The position numbers and the translations under genes are program-made. The notes under the pieces are model-generated. The model ran no database searches. It worked only from the letters and a program-made list of their open reading frames with translations, and was not told the DNA's origin. A stretch of DNA of 64,000 nt from an uncultured Myxococcales bacterium (GTDB lineage Bacteria > Myxococcota_A > UBA9042 > CAIXZC01), in NCBI GenBank assembly GCA_903895725.1, contig CAITUV010000078.1, positions 20,722-84,721 of the forward strand. The letters run 5' to 3'. Of the stretch, positions 1 to 7,164 are shown one piece after another. Numbering within the stretch: the first letter of the stretch is position 1; the number at the start of each line of letters is the position of its first letter.

Positions 1-497
1 TGCGGGTCGGCGAGGCGCTGGCCTTGACGTGGGAAGACGTCGACCTGGGCCGCGGGGTCATACGCGTGCAGTACCATCCCGAAGACGGCTGGTCCCCCAA
101 AACCGACCGATGGCGCGAGGTCCCGGTCAACGACCACTTGATGCCGTTCTTGCTGCGCCCGCGGCGTTCGGACAAGTGGGTTTTCCCGTGCGCGTCGACC
201 GGTGACCGCTGGTCGGAATGGCCGCAACGGAAGTTCGACAAGGTGCGCAAGGCCGCAGGCGTTTCGGGCGGGGTGCACCTCTTCAGGCACAGCTACGCGA
301 GCCACTTCTTGCGGCAGGTCCCGGACTTGTTCCTGTTGGGAAAGGTGCTCGGGCATAGCCATACAAGAACCACCGCCTTGTATTCGCACCTGCTTCCCGA
401 TTCCATGGCCCGCGTGCGCGATGCCGTGGCGTTCGGGGCGGGCGTGTCCGCGGCCGAAGCCGAGGCCGCGGTGCGGTGGCGGGGGGTGCGCCCATGA
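1..497 (+). CDS. tyrosine recombinase (integrase), C-terminal part, cut by left edge
   Basis: Catalytic domain of a phage/island-type tyrosine recombinase, which cuts and rejoins DNA at attachment sites. The reading frame is open to the left edge, so the gene starts outside the window. The visible part begins with the RVGEAL block at bases 3-20, carrying the first catalytic arginine, followed by LTWEDVDL. The second block HLFRHSYASH (about bases 280-310) supplies His and Arg, GHSHTRTT the third box, and ALYSH the nucleophilic tyrosine. All catalytic residues expected in this half are present, so nothing suggests decay. It ends 123 bases before the 3' end of tRNA-Gly, the usual arrangement for an element integrated in a tRNA gene; the element should extend leftward. 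Confidence 0.88.
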   Translation, partial: RVGEALALTWEDVDLGRGVIRVQYHPEDGWSPKTDRWREVPVNDHLMPFLLRPRRSDKWVFPCASTGDRWSEWPQRKFDKVRKAAGVSGGVHLFRHSYASHFLRQVPDLFLLGKVLGHSHTRTTALYSHLLPDSMARVRDAVAFGAGVSAAEAEAAVRWRGVRP

Positions 498-528
498 TGC
501 GGGAGGCGGGCACGAAAGCCCCGCGTTC

Positions 529-566
529 GGTACGGTCCACGGCGAAACCGTACCGGAAACCGTACC
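529..566. repeat. inverted/direct ACCGTACC repeats beside integrase
   Basis: GGTACGGT at 529-536 is the inverse of ACCGTACC at 547-554, and GAAACCGTACC occurs twice in direct order (544-554 and 556-566). Three copies of one octamer between an integrase gene and a tRNA end would fit recombinase or excisionase arm sites; a simple hairpin terminator for the integrase is the alternative, although there is no T tract. Confidence 0.5.
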
Positions 567-619
567 CACGGCACACCGGCGACCCGGCGGCAATTGCGGA
601 ACCCATTGAAATGATTCGG

Positions 620-692
<73 letters not shown>

Positions 693-707
693 ACTTTCAA
701 CGACGCT

Positions 708-736
708 AGGGTATTCGGCAGCGGCGGGCTTGTCAA
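708..736 (-). promoter_or_regulatory. sigma70-type promoter for tRNA-Gly
   Basis: On the minus strand TTGACA (731-736) and TACCCT (708-713) are separated by exactly 17 bases, placing the start about ten bases upstream of the tRNA 5' end. Confidence 0.6.
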
Positions 737-760
737 GCGGAAACGCGGGCTGGATTTCCG

Positions 761-789
761 TTGACGCGCGGGGCGGTGCGTGCTATCCC
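761..789 (+). promoter_or_regulatory. sigma70-type promoter for the flippase-like gene
   Basis: TTGACG (761-766), 17-base spacer, TATCCC (784-789), about 57 bases upstream of the ATG at 847. Confidence 0.45.
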
Positions 790-846
790 GGCGAGGCGTG
801 CTGTGGGGCTGGAGGAAGGGCTCTGCGGCGTCCGAGGAATCCTCCC

Positions 847-1821
847 ATGACCTTGCGACAGACGAGCCGAATCCTGATTGCCCTGCTGGCTGCCGGCCTG
901 CTGGTGTACCTGCTCCACCGGGTGGGGTTCGACACCATCGGACAGGCCTTCGGGCGGCTGGGGTGGCAGGGGGCGCTGGTCATTCTCGCTATGGGCCTTC
1001 TCGAGAACGCGTTCAACGCACTGGCACTGGTTCGTGCAGTCGGCGGGCGAGTCGGGTTCTTCAACGCCTTGTGCTACAACGGTGCGGGCGCAATCATCAA
1101 TTCGGTCATCCCGTGGGAGAGCGGCGAAATCGTCAAGGGGACACTGCTGCGGAGGCACCTGTCCGGGCAGGATGCCGTGTGCGGAACGGTGGTGTGGAAC
1201 TACCTGCTCAAGTTGTCGACCCCGGTGGCGGGGCTGACGGCCAGCGTGATTGCGCTGGTGGTCGGGCACGAGCTGGCACCTGCGCTGGCCTGGGCCGTGG
1301 TGGGGCTGTCGGTGCTCTCGTTTCTCCCCTACCTGGGCTTGAGGTACCTCCTGAACAAAGGGGTGGCGGGTGGCGTGATCGGATTCCTCCGGCGGGTGCG
1401 GCTGATTCGCAAGGATCCGGCCGAGCTCCAGCGCTGGGCCACTGAGCTGGACGGCAAGCTCAAGGAGTTCCACCGGGACCACCCTCGCGATTGGCTGGCC
1501 ATGTTCCTGTTTCAGATTGGAGCCCGCACGACGGTCCTTGCCGGCTGGTTCGTCTCGTCCCGGCTGCTGGGGTATGAATATGAGTTCGGGACGTGTGCAC
1601 TGGTGTTTTCCGGGTTCTCCATTGCCAGCTACGTGCTGATGGTGATTCCGGCCAAGATCGGAGTCAATGAGGGAACGGGCTACGCTCTGTTCGCTGCCTA
1701 TGGGCTGGACGGGGGAGCGGGGCTCATCACCACGGTCGTGGGTCACTTGCGGGTCATCCTCACCAACGGCGTGGCTGCCTTGTTCGCGTTTGCCGGGTCG
1801 TCGAGGAAATCCGTCTTCTGA
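847..1821 (+). CDS. UPF0104 / lysylphosphatidylglycerol synthase-type integral membrane protein (flippase-like)
   Basis: A 324-residue polytopic inner-membrane protein, mostly hydrophobic with about eight predicted helices. It carries the family features seen in the membrane part of MprF and in UPF0104 proteins: the internal segment NGAGAIINSVIPWESGEIVKG and, near the C-terminus, VIPAKIGVNEG. Such proteins are thought to move or present lipids or lipid-linked molecules; no cytoplasmic aminoacyl-transferase domain is present, so it is not a complete MprF. The following FkbM methyltransferase starts 14 bases downstream, suggesting a two-gene operon that modifies a cell-surface glycan or lipid. 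The ATG at 847 is chosen because it begins the hydrophobic N-terminus; upstream starts add an unlikely leader. Confidence 0.75.
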   Translation: MTLRQTSRILIALLAAGLLVYLLHRVGFDTIGQAFGRLGWQGALVILAMGLLENAFNALALVRAVGGRVGFFNALCYNGAGAIINSVIPWESGEIVKGTLLRRHLSGQDAVCGTVVWNYLLKLSTPVAGLTASVIALVVGHELAPALAWAVVGLSVLSFLPYLGLRYLLNKGVAGGVIGFLRRVRLIRKDPAELQRWATELDGKLKEFHRDHPRDWLAMFLFQIGARTTVLAGWFVSSRLLGYEYEFGTCALVFSGFSIASYVLMVIPAKIGVNEGTGYALFAAYGLDGGAGLITTVVGHLRVILTNGVAALFAFAGSSRKSVF

Positions 1822-1835
1822 AGAGGTCGTCGCCG

Positions 1836-2741
1836 ATGGGAAATCGAGTGCACACGGTCATCCGTTCGCTCACGAAATACCTTCCCTACATGGAGGTGGG
1901 CGGACGCATCCTCAACGACGATCTCAACATCGTGCTGGGCAGGCTCTTCTTCGACAAGGAGGAGCCGCACTGGATGGTGAGCGATGCGGAGAAGGGGCTT
2001 CCGGCCCTGGAGCTGAACGTCTCCACCCGCCTGCAGCGCAAGCTCTTCTACTTCCACAGGGCCTGGGGGCGGCACTGGCTCAACGGGCCCCTGGCGCGCC
2101 TGATGAAGTCCACGTTGGTCCCGGGCGAGACGTTCGTGGACATCGGGGCGAACCTGGGTATCTACAGCATGCACGCGGCGGGGCTGGTCGGCTCGGAGGG
2201 CTGCGTGATCGCGTTCGAGCCGGACCCCGAGATCTTCGAGTCGCTGCGCCGAAGCTCGGCCCTCAACGGCCCGGCCTCCATCCGGTGCGAGAACCTGGCC
2301 CTGTCCGACCGGACATCGACCTGCACGTTCTACAGGAGCTGGCACGGCGGGGCCAATTCGCTGGTCCCCCAGGATGGACGGTACAAGGGCTCCATCGAAG
2401 TCCCGGTGGAAACTTTCGACGAGTATGTGGCCCGCACCGGCACCGACGTAAGCCGGGTCCGGCTGATGAAGATCGACGTGGAAGGGGAAGAGGCCCGCAC
2501 GGTGGCCGGAATGATCGGAGTGCTCCGGAAGGCCGCCTGGCCGGACCTCTGGATCGAGGTGCGAGGGCCGAAGGGCTCGACCCGGGCGCCGGACACGTTT
2601 GCTGGGGTGCTCCAGACCCTTGCCCCCCTCGGATACGGTGCGTTCCGGTGGCTCGATGGTCGGATGGAGCCGGTGTCAAAGGCCGATGTCGTGTACCGGG
2701 AGGACATCCTCTTCTCCCACTCGACCCGGGCAAACGGGTAA
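1836..2741 (+). CDS. FkbM-family SAM-dependent methyltransferase
   Basis: A 301-residue Rossmann-fold methyltransferase of the FkbM family, which O-methylates sugars or polyketides. The SAM-binding glycine motif FVDIGANLGIYS lies near residue 105, the acidic post-II motif AFEPDP follows about 25 residues later, and the family C-terminal block MKIDVEGEE is near residue 210. The N-terminal 90 residues are specific to this protein. It is encoded 14 bases after the flippase-like gene and likely co-transcribed; a surface polysaccharide or glycolipid is a reasonable but unproved substrate. Confidence 0.85.
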   Translation: MGNRVHTVIRSLTKYLPYMEVGGRILNDDLNIVLGRLFFDKEEPHWMVSDAEKGLPALELNVSTRLQRKLFYFHRAWGRHWLNGPLARLMKSTLVPGETFVDIGANLGIYSMHAAGLVGSEGCVIAFEPDPEIFESLRRSSALNGPASIRCENLALSDRTSTCTFYRSWHGGANSLVPQDGRYKGSIEVPVETFDEYVARTGTDVSRVRLMKIDVEGEEARTVAGMIGVLRKAAWPDLWIEVRGPKGSTRAPDTFAGVLQTLAPLGYGAFRWLDGRMEPVSKADVVYREDILFSHSTRANG

Positions 2742-2781
2742 CCGTTCGGTCGGACGGCGGGTGAGACGGCCGTTCTTCTGC

Positions 2782-2810
2782 TTGACAGTTTGCCCGTCCC
2801 CCCTTATTTG
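2782..2810 (+). promoter_or_regulatory. sigma70-type promoter of the gliding-type ABC operon
   Basis: TTGACA (2782-2787), 17-base spacer, TATTTG (2805-2810). It would give a leader of about 100 bases before the ATG at 2915, containing the hairpin at 2874-2896. Confidence 0.55.
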
Positions 2811-2873
2811 AATCAGGCCCGCGGGAATATTCGCGACGGCCGCGTGTTGGAATCGCCCAATGTGACTTGAAGT

Positions 2874-2900
2874 GCCCGCTTCGCTATCGGGCGGGCTTTC
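2874..2900 (+). terminator. leader hairpin (terminator or attenuator)
   Basis: GCCCGC (2874-2879) pairs with GCGGGC (2891-2896), followed by TTTC. It sits between the putative promoter at 2782 and the ATPase start codon, so it could end read-through from the FkbM gene or attenuate the ABC operon. The T tract is short. Confidence 0.35.
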
Positions 2901-2914
2901 ATTGAGGGAGGACA

Positions 2915-3880
2915 ATGAGTCAAAGCGCTGCGACCCCGATGATTGAAGTCGCGGACCTCTGGAAGCGGTACGGCGAGATCGAAGCGTTGAAGGGGATCTC
3001 GTTCTCCATCAACAAGGGAGAGATCGTCGGCTTCCTCGGCCCGAACGGTGCCGGAAAGAGCACCTGCCTGAAAATCATGACCTGCTTCATACCGCCCACG
3101 TCGGGAAGCGTCCGTATCGGCGGCCTCGACGTCCAGGAGCACTCTCGGGCGGTGCGGAAGCGGTTCGGCTACCTGCCGGAAAGCGCCCCTCTCTACACCG
3201 ACATGGTGGCATACGACTACCTGAAGTTCGTCGGTGCGCTGCGGGGAGTCACAGGGCGCAAGCTTGCCAAGCGCATTCCCGAAGTGGCTGAGAAGTGCGG
3301 GGTCACCGACGTGCTCGGCCAGGTGGTGGGAACCCTCTCCAAAGGGTACCGACAGCGAGTCTGTCTGGCACAGGCCCTGATCCATGATCCGGAGATCCTG
3401 GTGCTGGACGAGCCGACCGTCGGGCTCGACCCGAACCAGGTGGTCGAGATCCGCACGCTCATCAAGGATTTGGGCCGTGAGCGGACGGTGATCCTGTCCA
3501 CGCACATCCTGCCGGAAGTGCTGGTCACGTGCGACCGCGTCGTGATCATCCACCGGGGCAAGATCGTGGCCAACGGGACTCCGCAGGAGCTCCAGGAAGC
3601 ACAGGCATCGAACCCGCCCGTGGTGCTTCGCATCGGTGCCGACGGGCTTTCGTCGGAGGCGGTGCTGTCGACGCTTCGAGGGCAGCCGTGGGCAGGCAGC
3701 GCCCGGGTGCGTCCCGTCGGGCTTGCCGGCGAGATGGAGTTCGAGATCGCCAGCAAAGGGGCCGACGACGCCCGGGAGCGGACGATCAGCCTGGCACAGG
3801 CGCAGAAGTGGCGGCTCCTGGAGGTTCGCCGGGAGCTGCTGGATCTCGAAGGAATCTTCCGCAAGAGCACGCAGGAGTAG
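2915..3880 (+). CDS. ABC transporter ATPase, GldA/NatA-like
   Basis: ATP-binding subunit of an ABC-2 type transporter, 321 residues. Walker A GPNGAGKST is at residues 42-50, the signature LSKGYRQR at about 141-148, Walker B ILVLDEP at 161-167 and the switch histidine in LSTHIL shortly after. The C-terminal 90 residues form the extra domain common in NatA/GldA-type ATPases. The next gene is the permease, four bases downstream, followed by the GldG-like and DUF4340 proteins. That gene set matches the gliding-motility-associated GldAFG transporter known from Bacteroidetes, but the same architecture is widespread in Myxococcota and others, where its substrate is unknown. Confidence 0.88.
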   Translation: MSQSAATPMIEVADLWKRYGEIEALKGISFSINKGEIVGFLGPNGAGKSTCLKIMTCFIPPTSGSVRIGGLDVQEHSRAVRKRFGYLPESAPLYTDMVAYDYLKFVGALRGVTGRKLAKRIPEVAEKCGVTDVLGQVVGTLSKGYRQRVCLAQALIHDPEILVLDEPTVGLDPNQVVEIRTLIKDLGRERTVILSTHILPEVLVTCDRVVIIHRGKIVANGTPQELQEAQASNPPVVLRIGADGLSSEAVLSTLRGQPWAGSARVRPVGLAGEMEFEIASKGADDARERTISLAQAQKWRLLEVRRELLDLEGIFRKSTQE

Positions 3881-3883
3881 GCC

Positions 3884-4600
3884 ATGGGCAATATCTGGGT
3901 CATGGGAAAGAAGGAGTTCGCCTCCTATTTTGCGTCCCCCATCGCGTATGTGGCCATCGCGGTCTTCCTGGTGGTGGTGGGCCTCAAGTTCTTCATCGTC
4001 GATACCTTCTTCAAGACGGGAGAAGCAAGCCTCCGCTCGTTCTTCGAGCTGGTGCCTGCGTTCTTCGTGTTCTACCTGCCGGCCATCGCCATGAGGCTGG
4101 TGTCGGAGGAGAAGCGGCTGGGCACGTTCGAACTCCTCGCCACCCTGCCGGTATCCGATGCAGAGATCGTGCTGGGCAAGTTCACCGGTGCGCTCGGCTT
4201 CCTCAAGATCACGCTGCTGCTGACGCTGGTCTACCCGTTGATGCTGGGGTTGCTGGGGGCCCCGGACTGGGGTGCAATCATCGGTGGCTACATCGGCCTG
4301 CTGCTCATCGGCTCGGCCTTCCTCGCCATCGGGCTCATGGCATCGACCTGGACACGGTCTCAGATCGTGGCCTACATCCTCGGGGCCGTGCTCTCGAGCC
4401 TCTTCTTCTTCATCGATCGGATCCTGGCTGCGTTCTTTGAGGAAGCCAAGAAGGTGGCGGAGTACTTCAGCTTCAGCTCCCATTTCTCCAACTTCACCCG
4501 GGGCGTCATCGATACGCGGGACCTCGTGTTCTTCGTCTCGATGATCGCCCTGTGCCTCGTGGTGGCGACGTTCTCCTTGAACCGCCGCCGCTGGAACTAG
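3884..4600 (+). CDS. ABC-2 type permease, GldF-like
   Basis: A 238-residue integral membrane protein with six predicted helices, forming the membrane channel for the ATPase encoded immediately upstream. It contains the ABC-2 permease loop after helix 2 with EEKRLGTFELL, the conserved cytoplasmic segment that contacts the ATPase, and the VSDAEIVLGKF block typical of the family. Length and order match GldF. The start lies three bases after the ATPase stop, and the GldG-like gene begins ten bases after its own stop. Confidence 0.85.
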   Translation: MGNIWVMGKKEFASYFASPIAYVAIAVFLVVVGLKFFIVDTFFKTGEASLRSFFELVPAFFVFYLPAIAMRLVSEEKRLGTFELLATLPVSDAEIVLGKFTGALGFLKITLLLTLVYPLMLGLLGAPDWGAIIGGYIGLLLIGSAFLAIGLMASTWTRSQIVAYILGAVLSSLFFFIDRILAAFFEEAKKVAEYFSFSSHFSNFTRGVIDTRDLVFFVSMIALCLVVATFSLNRRRWN

Positions 4601-4610
4601 GAGGTGCACC

Positions 4611-7160
4611 ATGACCGGAAAGAAGACCCTGTCGCGCGGCGCACGCTTCGTCAACACGCTCATCCTGCTGCTGGCCCTCATCATCGCCATCGGGCTGGTG
4701 AACGTGATCTCGACCTACGTGTCCGGGAACGTTGACCTCACCGAGAACAGGGTGAACTCCCTTTCGCCCAAGACGATTGAAGTGCTCCAGTCCATGGTGA
4801 ACGCGGACGACGGCGGCGAGCTGGAGATCCGCCTCTTCATCAGCCGCACGCTGCCCGATTCCATCAAGGGAGAATGGGGACAGGACCAGAACCTGCGCGG
4901 GGTGGACCAGAAGTTCAGGGACAAGATCGAGGAGTTCCGGTCCCAGGGAAACGGGAAAGTCAAGGTCGTGGAGGTGACCGAGGACGTGGAGAAGCGGGCC
5001 GAGGACGCAGGCCTGGTGCCGTTTGTCGGCGAAGAGGCCAAGGTCAAAGCAGAGAAGCTGGAGATGACCCGGTACGTGCTCGGTGCGACGTTCAACGTGG
5101 GTGGCGAAGTCGAGGTGCTCGAGAAGGCCCTCGACCCCAACTACTTCGAGTTCGAGATCACCAAGCGCCTTCTGCGACTGAGCGATCGCTTGCAGAACAA
5201 GCGGAAGATCGAGCACCTGATCGTCGCAGCCAAGGACATCAGCGCCGCCCTCAAGGCGTGTACGGACGAGCTGACCGCGTTCGAGGTCAAGCCGGACGAG
5301 AAGCAGGAGACGTCGGGCATCGAAGGGCTGCTCGCCCCAATCGAAAATATGGAGCAGGAAGCAGCGGCCCTGGCCAAGAACCGGGATACCATCCACGAAG
5401 AATGCCTGAAGGTCCGCGAGGCCGTCGAGACCCGCGGGATCCCGCTGGCGGGCCAGCACCGCCGTTTCGACGCCATTCTCAACGGAACCGGCCCCAAGGA
5501 TTCGTACGGCGGCATGGCCGGGTTCCTCAAGGTGCTCGACCACTTCGAAGAGGCCCTCGCCCGCCAGGCCAAGCAGGCCGACGGGCAGCAGCCTCCGGTC
5601 CAGGAGATCATGGGGGACAAGAAGACCCTCCTTGCGCTTCGCGATGACGCCGAGGCCTTCAGGGAAATGCTCGAGAAGGCACCGGGGCAGCGCAAGATCG
5701 GCTTTGCCTGCGGCCATGGCGAGTTCTGCCCGTTCCCTTCCGACAAGCCGGTCATCGACCCCAAGATCGCGGGCATGATGGGCCAGCAGAACCCGATCCA
5801 CCAACGGTTCCTCGAGGTGGCGCTCCAGCTCCAGCAGCAGGTCAACCAGATCCTCGCCGGCATCAGCAACGGGTTGTTCACGGACAAGGACTTCCAGCTT
5901 GAGCCGGTCAACGTCGCCAAGACCATCGGAGACGACTTCGCAGCCCTCGTCATCTGGGGCCCCCGCAGCAAGTACACGGAGCGCGAGCTGTATGAGATCG
6001 ACCAGTACCTCCTGCGGGGTGGTTCGGTGCTGGTGTTCGCGGACAACTTCGACGTGTCGATGGCCAGCTTCTCCGAGGATGCCGTCAAGGCGATGGGGCC
6101 GTTCAACCCCAACCCCAACATCACCAATGACTTCAACGCGCTCGTCGGCGTCGACCACAACCTCGACGACCTGCTTGCCCCGTACGGAATCCAGCTGAAT
6201 CGTGACCTCCTGGTCGACGCGGTGAACAACAGCAAGGTCACGCTCCCCCATTCGGTGCGCAAGGGGCAGATGCTGATCCGCGGGACGAAGGACTTCGACT
6301 TCCCGCTCGTCGTCTACGCCCGCGACTTCGATCAGGGCAACGTCATCGTCGGCGGGCTGCCCGGGCTCTCGTTGCCGTTTGCCAGCAGCATGAAGTTCGA
6401 GGCCCCCGAGGGTACCGAGCTCGAAGTGAGCGAGGTGGTCAAGTCCGCAGCCAGCTCGCATGCCGTGCTCGACCCGGCCACCCTTCCCGTGTCCGAGGGA
6501 GGGGAGAAGCTCAAGCTGCTGCCGCCGGAGCTCATGGAGCAGGCCAAGGCGCTTCCTGCCGACGGGCCGCACACGCTCGTAATCATGGCGACGGGGAAGT
6601 TCGTGTCCGCGTTCAAGGGCAAGGACGAGCCGCCCGAGGCGAAGGAGGAAGAACCGCAGGAGGAGGGGGCCCCTCCCAAGAAGGAAGAGAAAGAGCCGGA
6701 GCGGCTCAACGAAGGAACCGGCCGGCTCCTGGTCGTCGGCTGTGGGCTCGGAATCCCCCCGCTCACACTCGAGTCCGTGTTCAAGGACGTCAACGTCCAG
6801 CAGATCACCCAGGGCGAGATCCTCGTGCCGCAGGTGCGCCTCGAGAACTGGAAGATCAAGCTCAATCAGCTTCGCTCCGTGTACGGGGAGACCATCCCGG
6901 CCATGTTCAACATGCTCGACTGGGCCGTCCAGAGGGCCGCCCTCGCCGAAGTACGGGCCAAGAACTACTCGTTCCGTCCCATCGAGAGGATCGAGGAGGA
7001 CACGCAGAAGCTCATCTCCTACGCGACGATTGGTGGACTGCCGCTCCTCTTCATCCTGTTCGGCGTCGCCTGGTGGCAGCTCAGGGTCATGCAGCGCCGG
7101 TCGCTTGCACGACGGTTCCAGGCAGCCCGTGCGAAGTCGCAGAAGTCCGAGGCGAGGTGA
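4611..7160 (+). CDS. GldG-like auxiliary transport protein
   Basis: An 849-residue protein anchored by one N-terminal helix (about residues 14-38) and one C-terminal helix (about 805-830), leaving a large periplasmic part. The N-terminal segment DLTENRVNSLSPKTIEVL is characteristic of the GldG/ABC-type auxiliary family, and the ALVIWGPRSKYTERELYEIDQYL region resembles the intracellular-transport-like fold of that family. An insertion of about 200 mostly helical residues after residue 210, and a Glu/Lys/Pro-rich stretch near residues 670-700, make it longer than Bacteroidetes GldG. Its role is presumed to be assembly with the ATPase/permease pair. A short spacer and strong Shine-Dalgarno (aggaggtg) precede the ATG. 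Confidence 0.82.
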   Translation: MTGKKTLSRGARFVNTLILLLALIIAIGLVNVISTYVSGNVDLTENRVNSLSPKTIEVLQSMVNADDGGELEIRLFISRTLPDSIKGEWGQDQNLRGVDQKFRDKIEEFRSQGNGKVKVVEVTEDVEKRAEDAGLVPFVGEEAKVKAEKLEMTRYVLGATFNVGGEVEVLEKALDPNYFEFEITKRLLRLSDRLQNKRKIEHLIVAAKDISAALKACTDELTAFEVKPDEKQETSGIEGLLAPIENMEQEAAALAKNRDTIHEECLKVREAVETRGIPLAGQHRRFDAILNGTGPKDSYGGMAGFLKVLDHFEEALARQAKQADGQQPPVQEIMGDKKTLLALRDDAEAFREMLEKAPGQRKIGFACGHGEFCPFPSDKPVIDPKIAGMMGQQNPIHQRFLEVALQLQQQVNQILAGISNGLFTDKDFQLEPVNVAKTIGDDFAALVIWGPRSKYTERELYEIDQYLLRGGSVLVFADNFDVSMASFSEDAVKAMGPFNPNPNITNDFNALVGVDHNLDDLLAPYGIQLNRDLLVDAVNNSKVTLPHSVRKGQMLIRGTKDFDFPLVVYARDFDQGNVIVGGLPGLSLPFASSMKFEAPEGTELEVSEVVKSAASSHAVLDPATLPVSEGGEKLKLLPPELMEQAKALPADGPHTLVIMATGKFVSAFKGKDEPPEAKEEEPQEEGAPPKKEEKEPERLNEGTGRLLVVGCGLGIPPLTLESVFKDVNVQQITQGEILVPQVRLENWKIKLNQLRSVYGETIPAMFNMLDWAVQRAALAEVRAKNYSFRPIERIEEDTQKLISYATIGGLPLLFILFGVAWWQLRVMQRRSLARRFQAARAKSQKSEAR

Positions 7161-7164
7161 ACCA

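Noticed and set aside
847..1821. Complete MprF (lysyl-phosphatidylglycerol synthase)
   Set aside because: Only the membrane part is present; the aminoacyl-transferase domain is missing in both copies.
2813..4690. Long minus-strand open frame (625 codons) opposite the ABC ATPase and permease
   Set aside because: His/Asp/Arg-rich composition, no family features, and the plus-strand genes are clear; a GC-rich shadow.
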